Shown here piece after piece: positions 50,078 through 59,418 of a stretch of 59,443 nucleotides of DNA. Below the pieces are notes generated by a model. The model searched no databases. It was not told the origin of the DNA and was given only the letters and a program-made list of their open reading frames with translations. The DNA lies in the NCBI GenBank assembly GCA_024401495.1, contig JAKSKW010000010.1, positions 1-59,443 of the forward strand, read 5' to 3'. Numbering within the stretch: position 1 is the stretch's first letter; every line of letters starts with the position of its first letter. The DNA comes from Paludibacteraceae bacterium. GTDB lineage: Bacteria > Bacteroidota > Bacteroidia > Bacteroidales > Paludibacteraceae. Position numbers and translations under genes: made by a program.

Positions 50078-51427
50078 TTAATCCACGATCTCACCAATCA
50101 ATGTTGCTGATGTTGTCTGTAGCACTTTGACGTGGACAAGATCGCCAACCTTCGCGTCGCCCTTAGGGAACACAGCCACTTTATTCTGCTGTGTGCGTCC
50201 GAATAGCTGGTCGGCGCTTCTCTTGCTTCTGCCCTCTACCAACACCTCGAACACTTTGCCAAGGTCACGCTCATTGCTGACTGCCGACAAACGTGTCTGA
50301 TTCTCGATGATCTCGTTCAGACGACGGATCTTGACCTCCTCAGAGATATTGTCTGGCAAGAATTTCGACGCGTATGTGCCTGGACGCTCTGAATATTTGA
50401 ACATGAAAGCTGAGTCGAACACCACCTCATTCATCAAAGAAAGAGTCTGCTGGTGATCCTCCTCTGTCTCTCCGTGGAATCCGCAGAAGATATCTGTTGT
50501 GATACCGCAATCAGGAATAATGCGACGGATAGCCGCGATTCTCTCCAAGAACCACTCACGAGTGTACTTTCTATTCATAGCCTTAAGCACCTCCGAACTT
50601 CCGCTCTGCACTGCAAGATGGATATGGTTGCAGACGTTGTGCCACTTGGCGATCGCGTGAAGGATATCATCAGTCATATCCTTAGGGTGCGACGTCGTGA
50701 ATCGGATACGCATGTTAGGGAATTTCTCAGCGATGATCTCAAGAAGCTGGGCGAAAGTAGTGACGTTCTCATTCTCGTCGACGAAACGATAAGAGTTGAC
50801 ATTCTGGCCCAATAGCACAACCTCCTTGAATCCCTTGACGCTAAGGTCGTTCACCTCGTTTAGGATGCTGTCGACGGCACGGCTTCTCTCTCGTCCACGA
50901 GTGTAAGGGACGATACAGTAGGAGCAGAAATTGTTGCAGCCACGCATGATCGACACATAGCCGGAAATACGGTTGTTGCCGATTCTTGCAGGGATGACGT
51001 TGCGGTAGGTCTCAGTTGTGGAAAGCTCCACGTTGATAGCCTTCTCCCCCGCCTCCACACTTGAAATCAAGTTAGGAAGGTCAAGATAAGAATCTGGTCC
51101 ACACACAAGGTCAACGACACCTGTCTGAAGAAGTTCCTCCTTCATTCTCTCAGCCATACAGCCGATAATACCGATAATCAACGGACGTTTAGCGTCACGC
51201 TTGAGCGACTGGAAATATTGAATACGGGAATGAATCTTCTGTTCCGCATTGTCGCGGATGGAACAAGTGTTGGCAAAGATAGCGTCTGCCTCTTTCAAAT
51301 CCTCAGTGATTTCATAACCCACTGTCTGCATAATTGCAGCCACAACTTCGGTATCTGCCACGTTCATCTGGCAACCGTAAGTCTCAATAAAAAGTTTTTT
51401 TGTCGCAGATTTAGAGTCTGTTTTCAT
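50078..51427 (-). CDS. miaB: tRNA-2-methylthio-N6-dimethylallyladenosine synthase
   Basis: 449 residues; a radical-SAM methylthiotransferase that adds a methylthio group to i6A37 of tRNAs reading UNN codons. N-terminal domain IETYGCQMNVADTEVV, FANTCSIRDNAEQKI and IGCMAERMKEELL supply the three Cys of the auxiliary cluster. The radical-SAM cluster CxxxCxxC is in GCNNFCSYCIVPYTRGRERS (about residue 164). The last 65 residues form a TRAM domain (VLVEGRSKRSADQLFGRTQQ..). Length and motifs distinguish it from RimO and MtaB. It is divergent from the PASTA gene and has its own -7 box. Confidence 0.95.
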   Translation of the reverse strand: MKTDSKSATKKLFIETYGCQMNVADTEVVAAIMQTVGYEITEDLKEADAIFANTCSIRDNAEQKIHSRIQYFQSLKRDAKRPLIIGIIGCMAERMKEELLQTGVVDLVCGPDSYLDLPNLISSVEAGEKAINVELSTTETYRNVIPARIGNNRISGYVSIMRGCNNFCSYCIVPYTRGRERSRAVDSILNEVNDLSVKGFKEVVLLGQNVNSYRFVDENENVTTFAQLLEIIAEKFPNMRIRFTTSHPKDMTDDILHAIAKWHNVCNHIHLAVQSGSSEVLKAMNRKYTREWFLERIAAIRRIIPDCGITTDIFCGFHGETEEDHQQTLSLMNEVVFDSAFMFKYSERPGTYASKFLPDNISEEVKIRRLNEIIENQTRLSAVSNERDLGKVFEVLVEGRSKRSADQLFGRTQQNKVAVFPKGDAKVGDLVHVKVLQTTSATLIGEIVD

Positions 51428-51449
51428 CTTTTATATATTAAAATTGTTG

Positions 51450-51457
51450 CAAAGATA
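51450..51457 (-). promoter_or_regulatory. -7 box of miaB
   Basis: TATCTTTG followed by CAAC on the minus strand, 23 bases before the ATG at 51427. Confidence 0.55.
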
Positions 51458-51520
51458 CTCATCTTCATTTATTTTTGTATTCTATTATTAGAAATTAAAG
51501 GTTTTTACAAGAGGAATAAC

Positions 51521-51589
51521 GTAGAGACGGGGCATGCCCCGTCTTTCCAAAGAATCAAAATGACAAGACGAGGCATGCCCCGTCTCTAC
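51521..51589. repeat. Pair of GAGACG palindromes in inverted arrangement
   Basis: GTAGAGACGGGGCATGCCCC GTCT at 51521-51544 and AGACGAGGCATGCCCC GTCTCTAC at 51566-51589. Each is a hairpin on its own, and their outer GTAGAGAC/GTCTCTAC ends are mutually inverted. They lie between the divergent miaB and PASTA genes. Confidence 0.7.
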
Positions 51590-51619
51590 AGAACCTTGCA
51601 AAATAAAATTATATTTCAA

Positions 51620-52516
51620 ATGAGCGCAGAAATAGAAGCAAAGTCGAAAGAGACAAAGAAAAACAAAGAACCATTCTTCAAAAGATTAATCAAGAATCCT
51701 TTGGTGATCAGCATACTAGCATGTATCGTAATCGTGCTAATTGGTTTTGCATGGATGACAAGTTGGCTCGACGACTACACTAACCACGGTGTTGAGATTG
51801 AGACTCCAGATCTTAACGGTATGACAGAGAAGGAAGGTGGTGATCTTCTTGCCACTCGTGGATTAACATACGAGGTCATTGATTCAATGTATGTCAAGGG
51901 AATGAAGCCAGGAGCAATCGTAGACCAGGTGCCAAAAGCAGGTGCAAAGGTAAAGGAGGGCCGCAAGATCTACGTTAAGATTCAGGCTTATAGCGCAAAG
52001 AAAGTGTCACTTCCTGAAGTACGTGAGGGTTCAGCACGTCAGGCAGAGAATTTGCTTGCCAGCGTCGGCTTAAAGGTTAGAAATTTGGAATACGTACCGT
52101 CAGAGCAGAGTGGAAATGTTATTGAAGTGAAATTCAACGACCAAATAATTTTGCCAAATGCGAAGTTAGTGGAGGGATCATCCGTCACATTAGTCATTGG
52201 TCGAGGATTATCCAACCAGGAGGTTCTTGTGTCAAGTTTCCGTGGACTTACACTTGAGAGAGCAAGAAACGAGGCTCATGAGAAAGATTTGAATATCGGT
52301 TCAATCTCATACGATAAAGGCATGTCTGAAGAAGACAAGGTAAAAGCCATCGTATATAAGCAGATTCCAATCACAGGCAAGACAGTGCCAGCAGGTTCCC
52401 GCGTCGACCTATTTATGACTATCGACAAGACAAAGATGGAGGAGCCAGAGGAGGTATTCAAAGACGAGACAGTCCAGGACTCTGTGCCAGACAGCGAGGA
52501 CGGACTTTGGAATTAA
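51620..52516 (+). CDS. PASTA domain membrane protein
   Basis: 298 residues from the ATG at 51620; upstream codons in frame run through the repeat pair and the miaB gene and are not coding. A cytoplasmic Lys-rich start and one transmembrane helix (about 35-55) are followed by three PASTA repeats: about 66-135 (TPDLNGMTEKEGGDLLATRG), 136-205 (LPEVREGSARQAENLLASVG) and 206-285 (VSSFRGLTLERARNEAHEKD). PASTA domains bind peptidoglycan fragments in kinases and PBPs; here there is no kinase or PBP domain attached. In Bacteroidota this protein typically precedes rluD, as here. Confidence 0.9.
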   Translation: MSAEIEAKSKETKKNKEPFFKRLIKNPLVISILACIVIVLIGFAWMTSWLDDYTNHGVEIETPDLNGMTEKEGGDLLATRGLTYEVIDSMYVKGMKPGAIVDQVPKAGAKVKEGRKIYVKIQAYSAKKVSLPEVREGSARQAENLLASVGLKVRNLEYVPSEQSGNVIEVKFNDQIILPNAKLVEGSSVTLVIGRGLSNQEVLVSSFRGLTLERARNEAHEKDLNIGSISYDKGMSEEDKVKAIVYKQIPITGKTVPAGSRVDLFMTIDKTKMEEPEEVFKDETVQDSVPDSEDGLWN

Positions 52517-52574
52517 ACGTTTAGTGTTATGCCATATCATGGTATAATGCAATTCTAAATCATTAAATATATGA

Positions 52575-52595
52575 AGACGGGATTCTCTCCCGTCT
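52575..52595 (+). terminator. Hairpin between PASTA gene and rluD
   Basis: AGACGGGA TTCTC TCCCGTCT followed by TTATTTT. It suggests at least partial termination between the two genes. Confidence 0.6.
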
Positions 52596-52613
52596 TTATT
52601 TTCAAATAGCATT

Positions 52614-53693
52614 ATGCAAGACGAAAACGAAGATATAGAGTTATTCAAAGACGGGGAGGCTCCAGAGGCTGAGCTTGGCAACGACGGCCAGCTTCACGAA
52701 CATTTCCGCTTCACTGTGCCACAAGGCAAAAAATTGGAACGCATTGACAAATTCCTTGTCGGTGTGATGCCTCACGTCAGTCGCAACCGTATTCAGATGG
52801 CTGCAGACTGCCAAACTATCCTTGCCAATGGCAAACCGGTGAAGTCGAGTTATAAGGTGAAGCCAAACGACGAGATCTCCGTTATGTTGTCGTATCCACC
52901 GTCGGATTTCACTATCATTCCACAGGATATTCCTATCAATATCGTCTACGAGGATAAGGATGTGGTGCTTGTCAACAAGACTGCGGGCATGGTGGTGCAT
53001 CCAGGATTCGGTAATTTCCAGGGCACTCTGCTCAACGCTCTTGCCTGGCATCTAAAGGATGATCCCGACTACGACACTTCTGATCCTCGTCTGGGATTGG
53101 TGCATCGTATTGATAAAGACACGTCAGGATTGCTTATTATTGCCAAGAATGACGACGCGAAAAGTGATCTCGGCAAGCAGTTCTTCAATAAGACTACCCG
53201 ACGTCGCTACAACGCCCTTGTATGGGGTAATGTGGAGAAAGACGAGGGCACGATCGACGCCGATATAGCCCGCGATCCTAAAGACAGAATGCTGTTCACT
53301 ACGTTTCCAAACGGAGAAAATCCGTCGGCTAAACATGCGGTGACTCATTATAAGGTGTTGGAAAGATTCGGTTATGTGACTTTGGTGGAGTGTATACTTG
53401 AGACTGGCCGAACACATCAGATCCGTGTCCACATGAAGCATATCGGCCATACACTGTTTGCTGACGAGAGATATGGAGGCATGGAGATTTTGCGTGGAGA
53501 GCGCACATCCAACTACAGAAAATTCGTGAGCAACTGTTTTGCTCTATGCCCACGTCAGGCTCTACATGCTAAGACTCTTGGGTTCCGTCATCCACGCACA
53601 GGCGAAGAGATGGATTTCGATTCCACTATTCCAAGCGACATGAGAGCATTGCTTGACAAATGGAGACGTTTCCGTGAAAATAAAGAGTATTAA
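52614..53693 (+). CDS. rluD: RluA family 23S rRNA pseudouridine synthase
   Basis: 359 residues. An acidic N-terminal extension of about 35 residues is followed by an S4 RNA-binding domain (LERIDKFLVGVMPHVSRNRIQ.., about 42-105) and the RluA catalytic domain, with INIVYEDKDVVLVNKTAGMVVHPG, catalytic Asp in LVHRIDKDTSGLLIIAKN (about 167) and ETGRTHQIRVHMKHIGHTLF. Family members with an S4 domain and this length modify 23S rRNA helix 69 (RluD) or close sites. A run of ACGAAA repeats and a bidirectional terminator follow. Confidence 0.9.
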   Translation: MQDENEDIELFKDGEAPEAELGNDGQLHEHFRFTVPQGKKLERIDKFLVGVMPHVSRNRIQMAADCQTILANGKPVKSSYKVKPNDEISVMLSYPPSDFTIIPQDIPINIVYEDKDVVLVNKTAGMVVHPGFGNFQGTLLNALAWHLKDDPDYDTSDPRLGLVHRIDKDTSGLLIIAKNDDAKSDLGKQFFNKTTRRRYNALVWGNVEKDEGTIDADIARDPKDRMLFTTFPNGENPSAKHAVTHYKVLERFGYVTLVECILETGRTHQIRVHMKHIGHTLFADERYGGMEILRGERTSNYRKFVSNCFALCPRQALHAKTLGFRHPRTGEEMDFDSTIPSDMRALLDKWRRFRENKEY

Positions 53694-53727
53694 CGAAGAC
53701 GAAAACGAAAACGAAAACGAAAATAAA

Positions 53728-53757
53728 AAAACGCAGACACCTGAGTGCCTGCGTTTT
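53728..53757. terminator. Bidirectional terminator
   Basis: AAAACGCAG..CAC / GTG..CTGCGTTTT with loop CTGA; A run on the left and T run on the right serve both convergent genes. Confidence 0.8.
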
Positions 53758-53781
53758 ATTTTGCTTTTTTATTACTCAAAC

Positions 53782-54555
53782 TTACGCCATCATAGCCAAG
53801 TAGTCCTTGTATTGTGCGATCATGTCAAGTTTCTCCTTTAGACCCTGCTGATCGTCTGGATTAGTCAAACCAACGCCTGCCAAGAAACCAGTCTGCCATG
53901 CCTCGTCGTCAGTCTTGTTAGCCCATGCCAAAGCAATATTGACCAACTCGGTTTTCTGATTTGCTGGCAACTCCTGGAATAGATCCATCATCTGCAACAA
54001 ACCTTCCTCAGTTGCAGGAATAGTAGCAAGTTTATCCTCATAGATAGCGTTGAACAACTCCTGATGAGTTGCGCCCTGCTTCATTCCATCAGCCTCTCCC
54101 TGTCCAAGAGAATCAGTACCACTGAAGAACTCAGAAAATACCTCCAAGATATTCTCTGCAGAAACCTCATTCATCACAACACCAAGATTCTCGATCTGTG
54201 AGATAGACTGATCCAACAAGTCTTTAGCAGCCTGCTGACTAGTCTGGTCTGAACCAACACCAGCCAAGAAAGACTCCATCCACTCTGCATTATCCTTATT
54301 CTTGTTGTAGTCAACAAGAGTAACCGCAAGATCCTTCAATTCATCTGAAGTCATAGATGTAGCCTGATCCAGAAGATTGCTTCCATAGTTAGTATAGTTC
54401 TTAACGATTTCCTGCATTTGAGTTCCATCCTTCTTTGCAGCCTCTTTATTCACCTCCTGCTTTGGCTCCTCCTCGTCGTCATCACATGAAGTTGTTCCTA
54501 GTGAGAAAGCACAGCCCAATGCTAGTGCCAACCAAAAATTTCTTAGTTTTATCAT
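53782..54555 (-). CDS. Lipoprotein of unknown function with internal repeat
   Basis: 257 residues with lipobox LGTTSC followed by DDDEEE. The rest is helical and acidic. Two copies of a unit of about 60-130 residues can be seen: LVDYNKNKDNAEWMESFLAGVG near 83-105 and IALAWANKTDDEAWQTGFLAGVG near 208-230, each following a Leu-rich helix. No family recognised. It has a good promoter and shares a bidirectional terminator with rluD, so it is a single-gene unit downstream of mutS. Confidence 0.75.
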   Translation of the reverse strand: MIKLRNFWLALALGCAFSLGTTSCDDDEEEPKQEVNKEAAKKDGTQMQEIVKNYTNYGSNLLDQATSMTSDELKDLAVTLVDYNKNKDNAEWMESFLAGVGSDQTSQQAAKDLLDQSISQIENLGVVMNEVSAENILEVFSEFFSGTDSLGQGEADGMKQGATHQELFNAIYEDKLATIPATEEGLLQMMDLFQELPANQKTELVNIALAWANKTDDEAWQTGFLAGVGLTNPDDQQGLKEKLDMIAQYKDYLAMMA

Positions 54556-54613
54556 AGTCCCTATTATTTATATTAAACATTTTTTCGCCATTATGGCCAG
54601 CGCCACAACACAA

Positions 54614-54644
54614 CAAAAATATTTATTTATATTATAAAAACAAA
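54614..54644 (-). promoter_or_regulatory. Promoter of the 257-residue lipoprotein gene
   Basis: Minus strand TTTG, 19 bases, TATTTTTG, about 58 bases before the ATG at 54555. Confidence 0.6.
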
Positions 54645-54658
54645 CAAATTGCTAATTT

Positions 54659-57298
54659 TTAACTTCTTCCAAGCAAAATTTTTTTCACTTCGTGCAATTT
54701 GTTCAATGCTTCAAGCGGAGTTAAATTATCAATATCGATGGTCAGAATCTCATCACGTACCTGAGAAAGTGTAGGATCATCAAGCTGGAAAATGCTTAAC
54801 TGAGTGCCAGCAGGAAGTTTTGGTTCTGTGGCTTTCTTGATTTTCTCTGTTGTGACGTCGGTGTCCTTATGCTGTTCTTCAAGACGATGAAGAATTTCAT
54901 TGGCTCTGTCGACCACCTGTGTAGGCATACCAGCAAGTTTTGCGACGTGGATACCGAAGCTATGCTCGCTTCCTCCCTCTTTCAACTTACGCAAGAAGAT
55001 CACCTTGCCGTCGGCCTCACGTACCGAGACATTGTAGTTTTTCACACGGTCAAAGGTGTTTTCCATCTCGTTAAGCTCATGGTAGTGAGTAGCGAAAAGA
55101 GTCTTAGGATTTGCCTTTGGATTCTCGTGAAGATACTCCACAATAGCCCACGCGATAGAGATACCGTCGTAAGTGGAAGTACCACGGCCAAGCTCGTCGA
55201 ACAACACAAGTGAACGGTCGGTGATATTGTTGATGATGCTCGACGCTTCTGTCATCTCCACCATAAAGGTTGATTCTCCCATCGAAATATTATCAGACGC
55301 TCCCACACGAGTGAATATCTTATCCACGACGCCGATATGAGCACTGTCGGCAGGCACAAAACAGCCAATCTGAGCCAAGACAACAATCAACGCTGTCTGA
55401 CGTAGTAAAGCCGACTTACCGGCCATATTCGGTCCGGTAATCATCATAATCTGCTTCTTCTCGTTGTCGAGCTCCACACTGTTGGCGATATACGGACTGT
55501 CGATTGGCAACTGACGCTCAATCACAGGATGGCGTCCCTCACGGATATCAATTGTAAGCCCCTCGTCGACGACGGGACGAACATACTTATATTTTTCCGA
55601 GATCGACACAAACGACATCAGACAGTCGAGCTGAGCGATGATAGAAGTGTCAGTCTGGACAGGCGAGATATAGTCGGCAAGCTCATCAATAAGCTCCATG
55701 AACAATCGCGTCTCCAACGGAATGATCATCTCCTCAGCCTTTGTGATCTTAGCCTCAAGTTCCTTCAATTCAGGAGTAATATAACGCTCAGCGCCAGTAA
55801 GAGTCTGCTTTCTAATCCACTCCTGAGGCACTTTGTCCTTATGAGTATTGCGAACCTCAAGATAGTAGCCAAACACGTTGTTATAGCCCACTTTAAGGGT
55901 AGAAATACCTGTACGCTCCATCTCCTGATCCTGGATTTGCAAAAGCACATCCTTACTATTTGTAGAGATACGACGCCAACTGTCAAGATCCTCGTTGTAG
56001 CCTGGGGCAATCACCCCACCCTTAGAAAGTAAAGCAGGAGGGTTTGGCACAATCATCGCGTCGATCTTAGCACAGATATGCTCACAAGGATTCAAGCGCT
56101 CAGCCATTCCCTGAAGATTGACGTTGCTGCTCTGAGCACACGCCACCTTAATCGGAGCCACCATCTTCAAAGCCGAGCATAGAGCAAGCACATCACGCGG
56201 ATTAGCACGTTTTGCGGCCACTTTAGACACGATACGTTCCATATCACCAATCTGAGGCAAACACTCATTTAAGAGTGCACGCAAATCCTTCTCCTGAAAC
56301 AAAGTCTCCACGATCTCATGGCGCTCCACAATCGGAGTCACCTCCTTGAGCGGTTGAGCCAGCCAACGCACCAACTGACGTGAACCCATTGGAGTCTGAG
56401 TCTCATTGATAGTGCCTAGAAGCGAACGCTGGTTTTCATCCGACGTTGGGAAAAGTTCAAGGTTGCGTACTGTAAAGCGGTCCATCCACACATATTTCTC
56501 CTCCTCAATACGGCGGATAGAGTTGACGTGGCTGATATTTTTATGCTGAGTATAGTCGAGATAGTGAAGAATAGCACCTGCAGCCACCTGGCCCACCTGC
56601 AGATTCTCCACACCGTAACCTTTAAGCGAAGTAGTGTTGAAATGAGCAAGCAGTTTGCCACGAGCGCTATCAGGAGTGAAAGCCCAATCGTCAAGCTCAT
56701 TCACAAGATAATGTTTAGAGAAAAGGCTCTCAAATTCACGTCGGCTTCCACGTTCAATCAAAATCTCTTTAGGAGTGTAGACGGAGAGAAGTTTGTCCAC
56801 GTATTCTTGTTTACCCTGAGAAAGCAAATATTCACCTGTAGAGATATCAAGGAACGATACTCCGAAGATATCACTAGTTTTTTTCTCCTTGCTGCGGCAT
56901 ACAGCGCATAGGAAGTTATTCTCACGAGGATCAAGGATATTCTCGCTCATCGTCACACCTGGAGTGGAAAGTTCCGTGATGCCACGTTTTACAAGACCCT
57001 TAGCCTGTTTAGGATCCTCAAGCTGATCGCAGATAGCCACACGATAGCCGTGGCGGACTAGTTTAGGCAAATAAGTGTCGAGAGCGTGGTGAGGGAAACC
57101 AGCAAGAGGCATATCACCCGAATTTCCACCGTTGTTTCGCTTAGTAAGAGTGATGCCGAGAGCCTCAGACGCCTTGATTGCGTCGTCGCCAAAAGTCTCG
57201 TAGAAGTCACCTACACGAAAAAGAAGGATTGCATCAGGATACTGGGATTTATACTCAGAATATTGCCTCATTAAAGGCGTTTCGTTTTTCTCTGCCAC
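54659..57298 (-). CDS. mutS: DNA mismatch repair protein MutS
   Basis: 879 residues, usual for MutS1. It binds base mismatches and recruits MutL. The mismatch-binding N-terminus shows [30 protein letters not shown] in blocks, including the Phe-x-Glu of the mismatch wedge (DFYETF). The ATPase has Walker [15 protein letters not shown] (about 620), SxxxxF in GESTFMVEM, Walker [17 protein letters not shown] and ATHYHEL. The C-terminus has the usual dimerisation tail. The start is GTG at 57298 with a -7 box 27 bases upstream. Confidence 0.97.
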   Translation of the reverse strand: MAEKNETPLMRQYSEYKSQYPDAILLFRVGDFYETFGDDAIKASEALGITLTKRNNGGNSGDMPLAGFPHHALDTYLPKLVRHGYRVAICDQLEDPKQAKGLVKRGITELSTPGVTMSENILDPRENNFLCAVCRSKEKKTSDIFGVSFLDISTGEYLLSQGKQEYVDKLLSVYTPKEILIERGSRREFESLFSKHYLVNELDDWAFTPDSARGKLLAHFNTTSLKGYGVENLQVGQVAAGAILHYLDYTQHKNISHVNSIRRIEEEKYVWMDRFTVRNLELFPTSDENQRSLLGTINETQTPMGSRQLVRWLAQPLKEVTPIVERHEIVETLFQEKDLRALLNECLPQIGDMERIVSKVAAKRANPRDVLALCSALKMVAPIKVACAQSSNVNLQGMAERLNPCEHICAKIDAMIVPNPPALLSKGGVIAPGYNEDLDSWRRISTNSKDVLLQIQDQEMERTGISTLKVGYNNVFGYYLEVRNTHKDKVPQEWIRKQTLTGAERYITPELKELEAKITKAEEMIIPLETRLFMELIDELADYISPVQTDTSIIAQLDCLMSFVSISEKYKYVRPVVDEGLTIDIREGRHPVIERQLPIDSPYIANSVELDNEKKQIMMITGPNMAGKSALLRQTALIVVLAQIGCFVPADSAHIGVVDKIFTRVGASDNISMGESTFMVEMTEASSIINNITDRSLVLFDELGRGTSTYDGISIAWAIVEYLHENPKANPKTLFATHYHELNEMENTFDRVKNYNVSVREADGKVIFLRKLKEGGSEHSFGIHVAKLAGMPTQVVDRANEILHRLEEQHKDTDVTTEKIKKATEPKLPAGTQLSIFQLDDPTLSQVRDEILTIDIDNLTPLEALNKLHEVKKILLGRS

Positions 57299-57324
57299 GT
57301 CTCTAAAATTTTATAAATTACACG

Positions 57325-57332
57325 CAAATTTA
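57325..57332 (-). promoter_or_regulatory. -7 box of mutS
   Basis: TAAATTTG followed by CGTG on the minus strand, 27 bases before the GTG start. Confidence 0.5.
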
Positions 57333-57378
57333 CCCAAAATCCCTCGATTTGCGTAGACGTGGGAAAAATAGATATTAA

Positions 57379-57410
57379 CAAAAAAGGAGACGCCGCAATA
57401 CGACGTCTCC
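57379..57410 (-). terminator. Terminator of the glycan-binding protein gene
   Basis: Minus strand GGAGACGTCG / CGGCGTCTCC stem followed by TTTTTTG. Confidence 0.75.
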
Positions 57411-57445
57411 AGAATTATTAGATTCATCGGATTTTTTAGATCCAA

Positions 57446-59035
57446 TTATTTGCAATTATATACTGGTGCAAGATAGAAATCACGTGAAGGTATACCCCAC
57501 TTAAGCAAAGGATAAACGCCACCATTGTTGTCCTTTGGAACAATACGCAAATTGTCGACAGCGATATAAGGCTCATATTCTATATTAGGCTCATCGTAAG
57601 AATCATAAATTATACCAATATTCCTGATTTCATTAGCCATTCCTGCTTTCAACTTAGAAACAAGATTAGAATTCTTTTCGAAGAATGGCAAACCATTTTT
57701 CTTATCACCAAAAGCAGCATATGGATTCTCTTCCCAAACATCATAATCAATCACACGATCATTGCGTGCTTCACAAACATAATTCTTAGTCATAAAATCA
57801 TATCTCAACTCTTCCATAGGGATAGTAACAGTCATCCAATCTCCATTAGTATGCCAAGGTTTAAGATCTTTAATTGTCCAGTCACTGTCCAGTGGCTTAT
57901 TCCAAATAACCTCAGATGGCTGCCAGAAAGCACAATATTGTCGAATATCATCCCACAAATCTACATCATAAAAACCAATACACAAACCATTACCAATCAT
58001 AGGCTTGCTCTCATCTACATACACCTCAAACTTGATAACATAATCGTTGAAAGTAGTCTCCCCATTAATTATAGACTCCTCAAAGATTCCAAATGGAGTT
58101 GCCGCAACAGGTTTTGCATCTATATCATTGGCCTCACCATCTGGCTGATATGTATAACTAGTGAAGTTAGCATCCCAGAATACAGAGAAATTTCCATTAG
58201 TATTCATAGCAGTGCTATTGACCTTTTCTACCCAATAATCTTTTTTGCCGAAATCCTCATCTGGCTTACCATCGTTGAATTTATCCAAATAATCCTTGTC
58301 ATCGTTGGTAATGAGCATATTTCTTGTATCACGATAGATGAAATCAGTGATTGTTTCACCGGCAAAATTAGAGAATACAATATGACCACCATCTGCCACA
58401 CCCTTAGGAATATAAATTGTAGCATGATTAGGATCATCAATAACAATAGATCCATCCTCAGTTGATGCCTCGATAGTGTAATCTTTGCCATCCCAGAATT
58501 TTGCAGTAAGCGGAGCAAACAAAGAGTTTCCAACTACTTTCATTGTCTTGACCGCAAACTCATTGTCACACATTGTGACACAAGGAGGTATATTAGAAAT
58601 ATCATCCACGTAGAAACCAACCTCAAATCCATCTTTACACATCTTAGTGTGAAATCTGGCATATCCAGTCTCCTTTGTTACAGTAGGAACCTTTAGAACT
58701 AACTGGTCATCCGTGCTTAAAGGAAAAGATATCTCAGCCTCTTCATCATCAAATGTGACAGAAGTGATCTCAGATAAGCCAGTACCCTTAAAAACGACTG
58801 CAGAGCCACTAGGAATTAGACTACCGCCTCCTTTAGATCCATCCATAAAACTCCAACTATCGACTACAGGTAGATCACACTCACATCTACATGTACGATA
58901 CGACACACTGTCGACATCATTTACATTGTATTCCACAACTGTACCATCAGATTTTGTGACTACCATATAGGTACCCGCATAGGATGCTAGGCCAAATGTG
59001 CCTAGAGCTAAAATAGGTAAAATTTTCTTTTTCAT
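57446..59035 (-). CDS. Surface glycan-binding protein (SGBP-B-like) with IPT-type domain
   Basis: 529 residues from the ATG at 59035, which begins the signal peptide (MKKKILPILALGTFGLASYAG). An N-terminal stretch (VTKSDGTVVEYNVNDVDSVSY) of a type common in Bacteroidales secreted proteins is followed by a Cys cluster (CRCECD) and IPT/TIG-like beta domains (SAVVFKGTGLSEITSVTFDD). A C-terminal domain of about 260 residues has many aromatics (YWVEKVN, FSVFWDANFTSYTY, QYCAFWQPSEVIWNKPL, NGDWMTVTIPMEELRYDF), as in SusE/F- and SGBP-B-type carbohydrate binders. No SusC/SusD pair or glycosidase lies beside it, and there is no lipobox, so its partners are unclear. It has a promoter and a terminator. 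Confidence 0.75.
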   Translation of the reverse strand: MKKKILPILALGTFGLASYAGTYMVVTKSDGTVVEYNVNDVDSVSYRTCRCECDLPVVDSWSFMDGSKGGGSLIPSGSAVVFKGTGLSEITSVTFDDEEAEISFPLSTDDQLVLKVPTVTKETGYARFHTKMCKDGFEVGFYVDDISNIPPCVTMCDNEFAVKTMKVVGNSLFAPLTAKFWDGKDYTIEASTEDGSIVIDDPNHATIYIPKGVADGGHIVFSNFAGETITDFIYRDTRNMLITNDDKDYLDKFNDGKPDEDFGKKDYWVEKVNSTAMNTNGNFSVFWDANFTSYTYQPDGEANDIDAKPVAATPFGIFEESIINGETTFNDYVIKFEVYVDESKPMIGNGLCIGFYDVDLWDDIRQYCAFWQPSEVIWNKPLDSDWTIKDLKPWHTNGDWMTVTIPMEELRYDFMTKNYVCEARNDRVIDYDVWEENPYAAFGDKKNGLPFFEKNSNLVSKLKAGMANEIRNIGIIYDSYDEPNIEYEPYIAVDNLRIVPKDNNGGVYPLLKWGIPSRDFYLAPVYNCK

Positions 59036-59121
59036 GTTTAACGTCCTAATTATTAAAATCATCCTGTCCAATACTCCTAAGCACCTTCAACATGATGCCA
59101 TCAGAATTAACAACAACATTA

Positions 59122-59151
59122 CAAAAATAAAACAAATCCCAAAAAAACAAA
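59122..59151 (-). promoter_or_regulatory. Promoter of the glycan-binding protein gene
   Basis: Minus strand TTTG, 18 bases, TATTTTTG, about 87 bases before the ATG. Confidence 0.5.
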
Positions 59152-59377
59152 AAAATAATTTGGCAAAACATTTCAATGCATAATTGCCGGTACAGGCCAA
59201 TAAAAGCGAAATGCAAAATACGGAATTCAAAATGGGAAAAATATCGGGTGCGTTTTAAAGCCGCCCCTACTGCTCGAAAAAAATCTCTCTTTGTTATCCC
59301 CACGACACCACACAGCCACGCAGTGGCGGCAGATTGCGTGGCCGTGGCGCGTGAGCCCACGGTCTTCGTTAAGCATA
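59152..59377. other. Intergenic region between rRNA operon end and glycan-binding gene
   Basis: About 225 bases with no convincing gene, RNA or repeat; the open frames here overlap each other and resemble no protein. Confidence 0.5.
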
Positions 59378-59417
59378 CAAAAAAAAAGAAGGAGTCAACC
59401 ATTTCTGATTGACTCCT
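59378..59417 (-). terminator. rRNA operon terminator
   Basis: Minus strand AGGAGTCAAT / GTTGACTCCT stem followed by CTTTTTTTTT, immediately after the 5S rRNA end. Confidence 0.8.
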
Positions 59418-59418
59418 G

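Noticed and set aside
51218..51619. 134-codon in-frame extension of the PASTA protein
   Set aside because: It crosses the miaB gene in antisense, the divergent promoter and the hairpin pair; the ATG at 51620 gives the usual cytosolic tail and membrane helix.
55529..56032. 167-codon frame opposite mutS
   Set aside because: Antisense to a conserved part of MutS with no coding signature.
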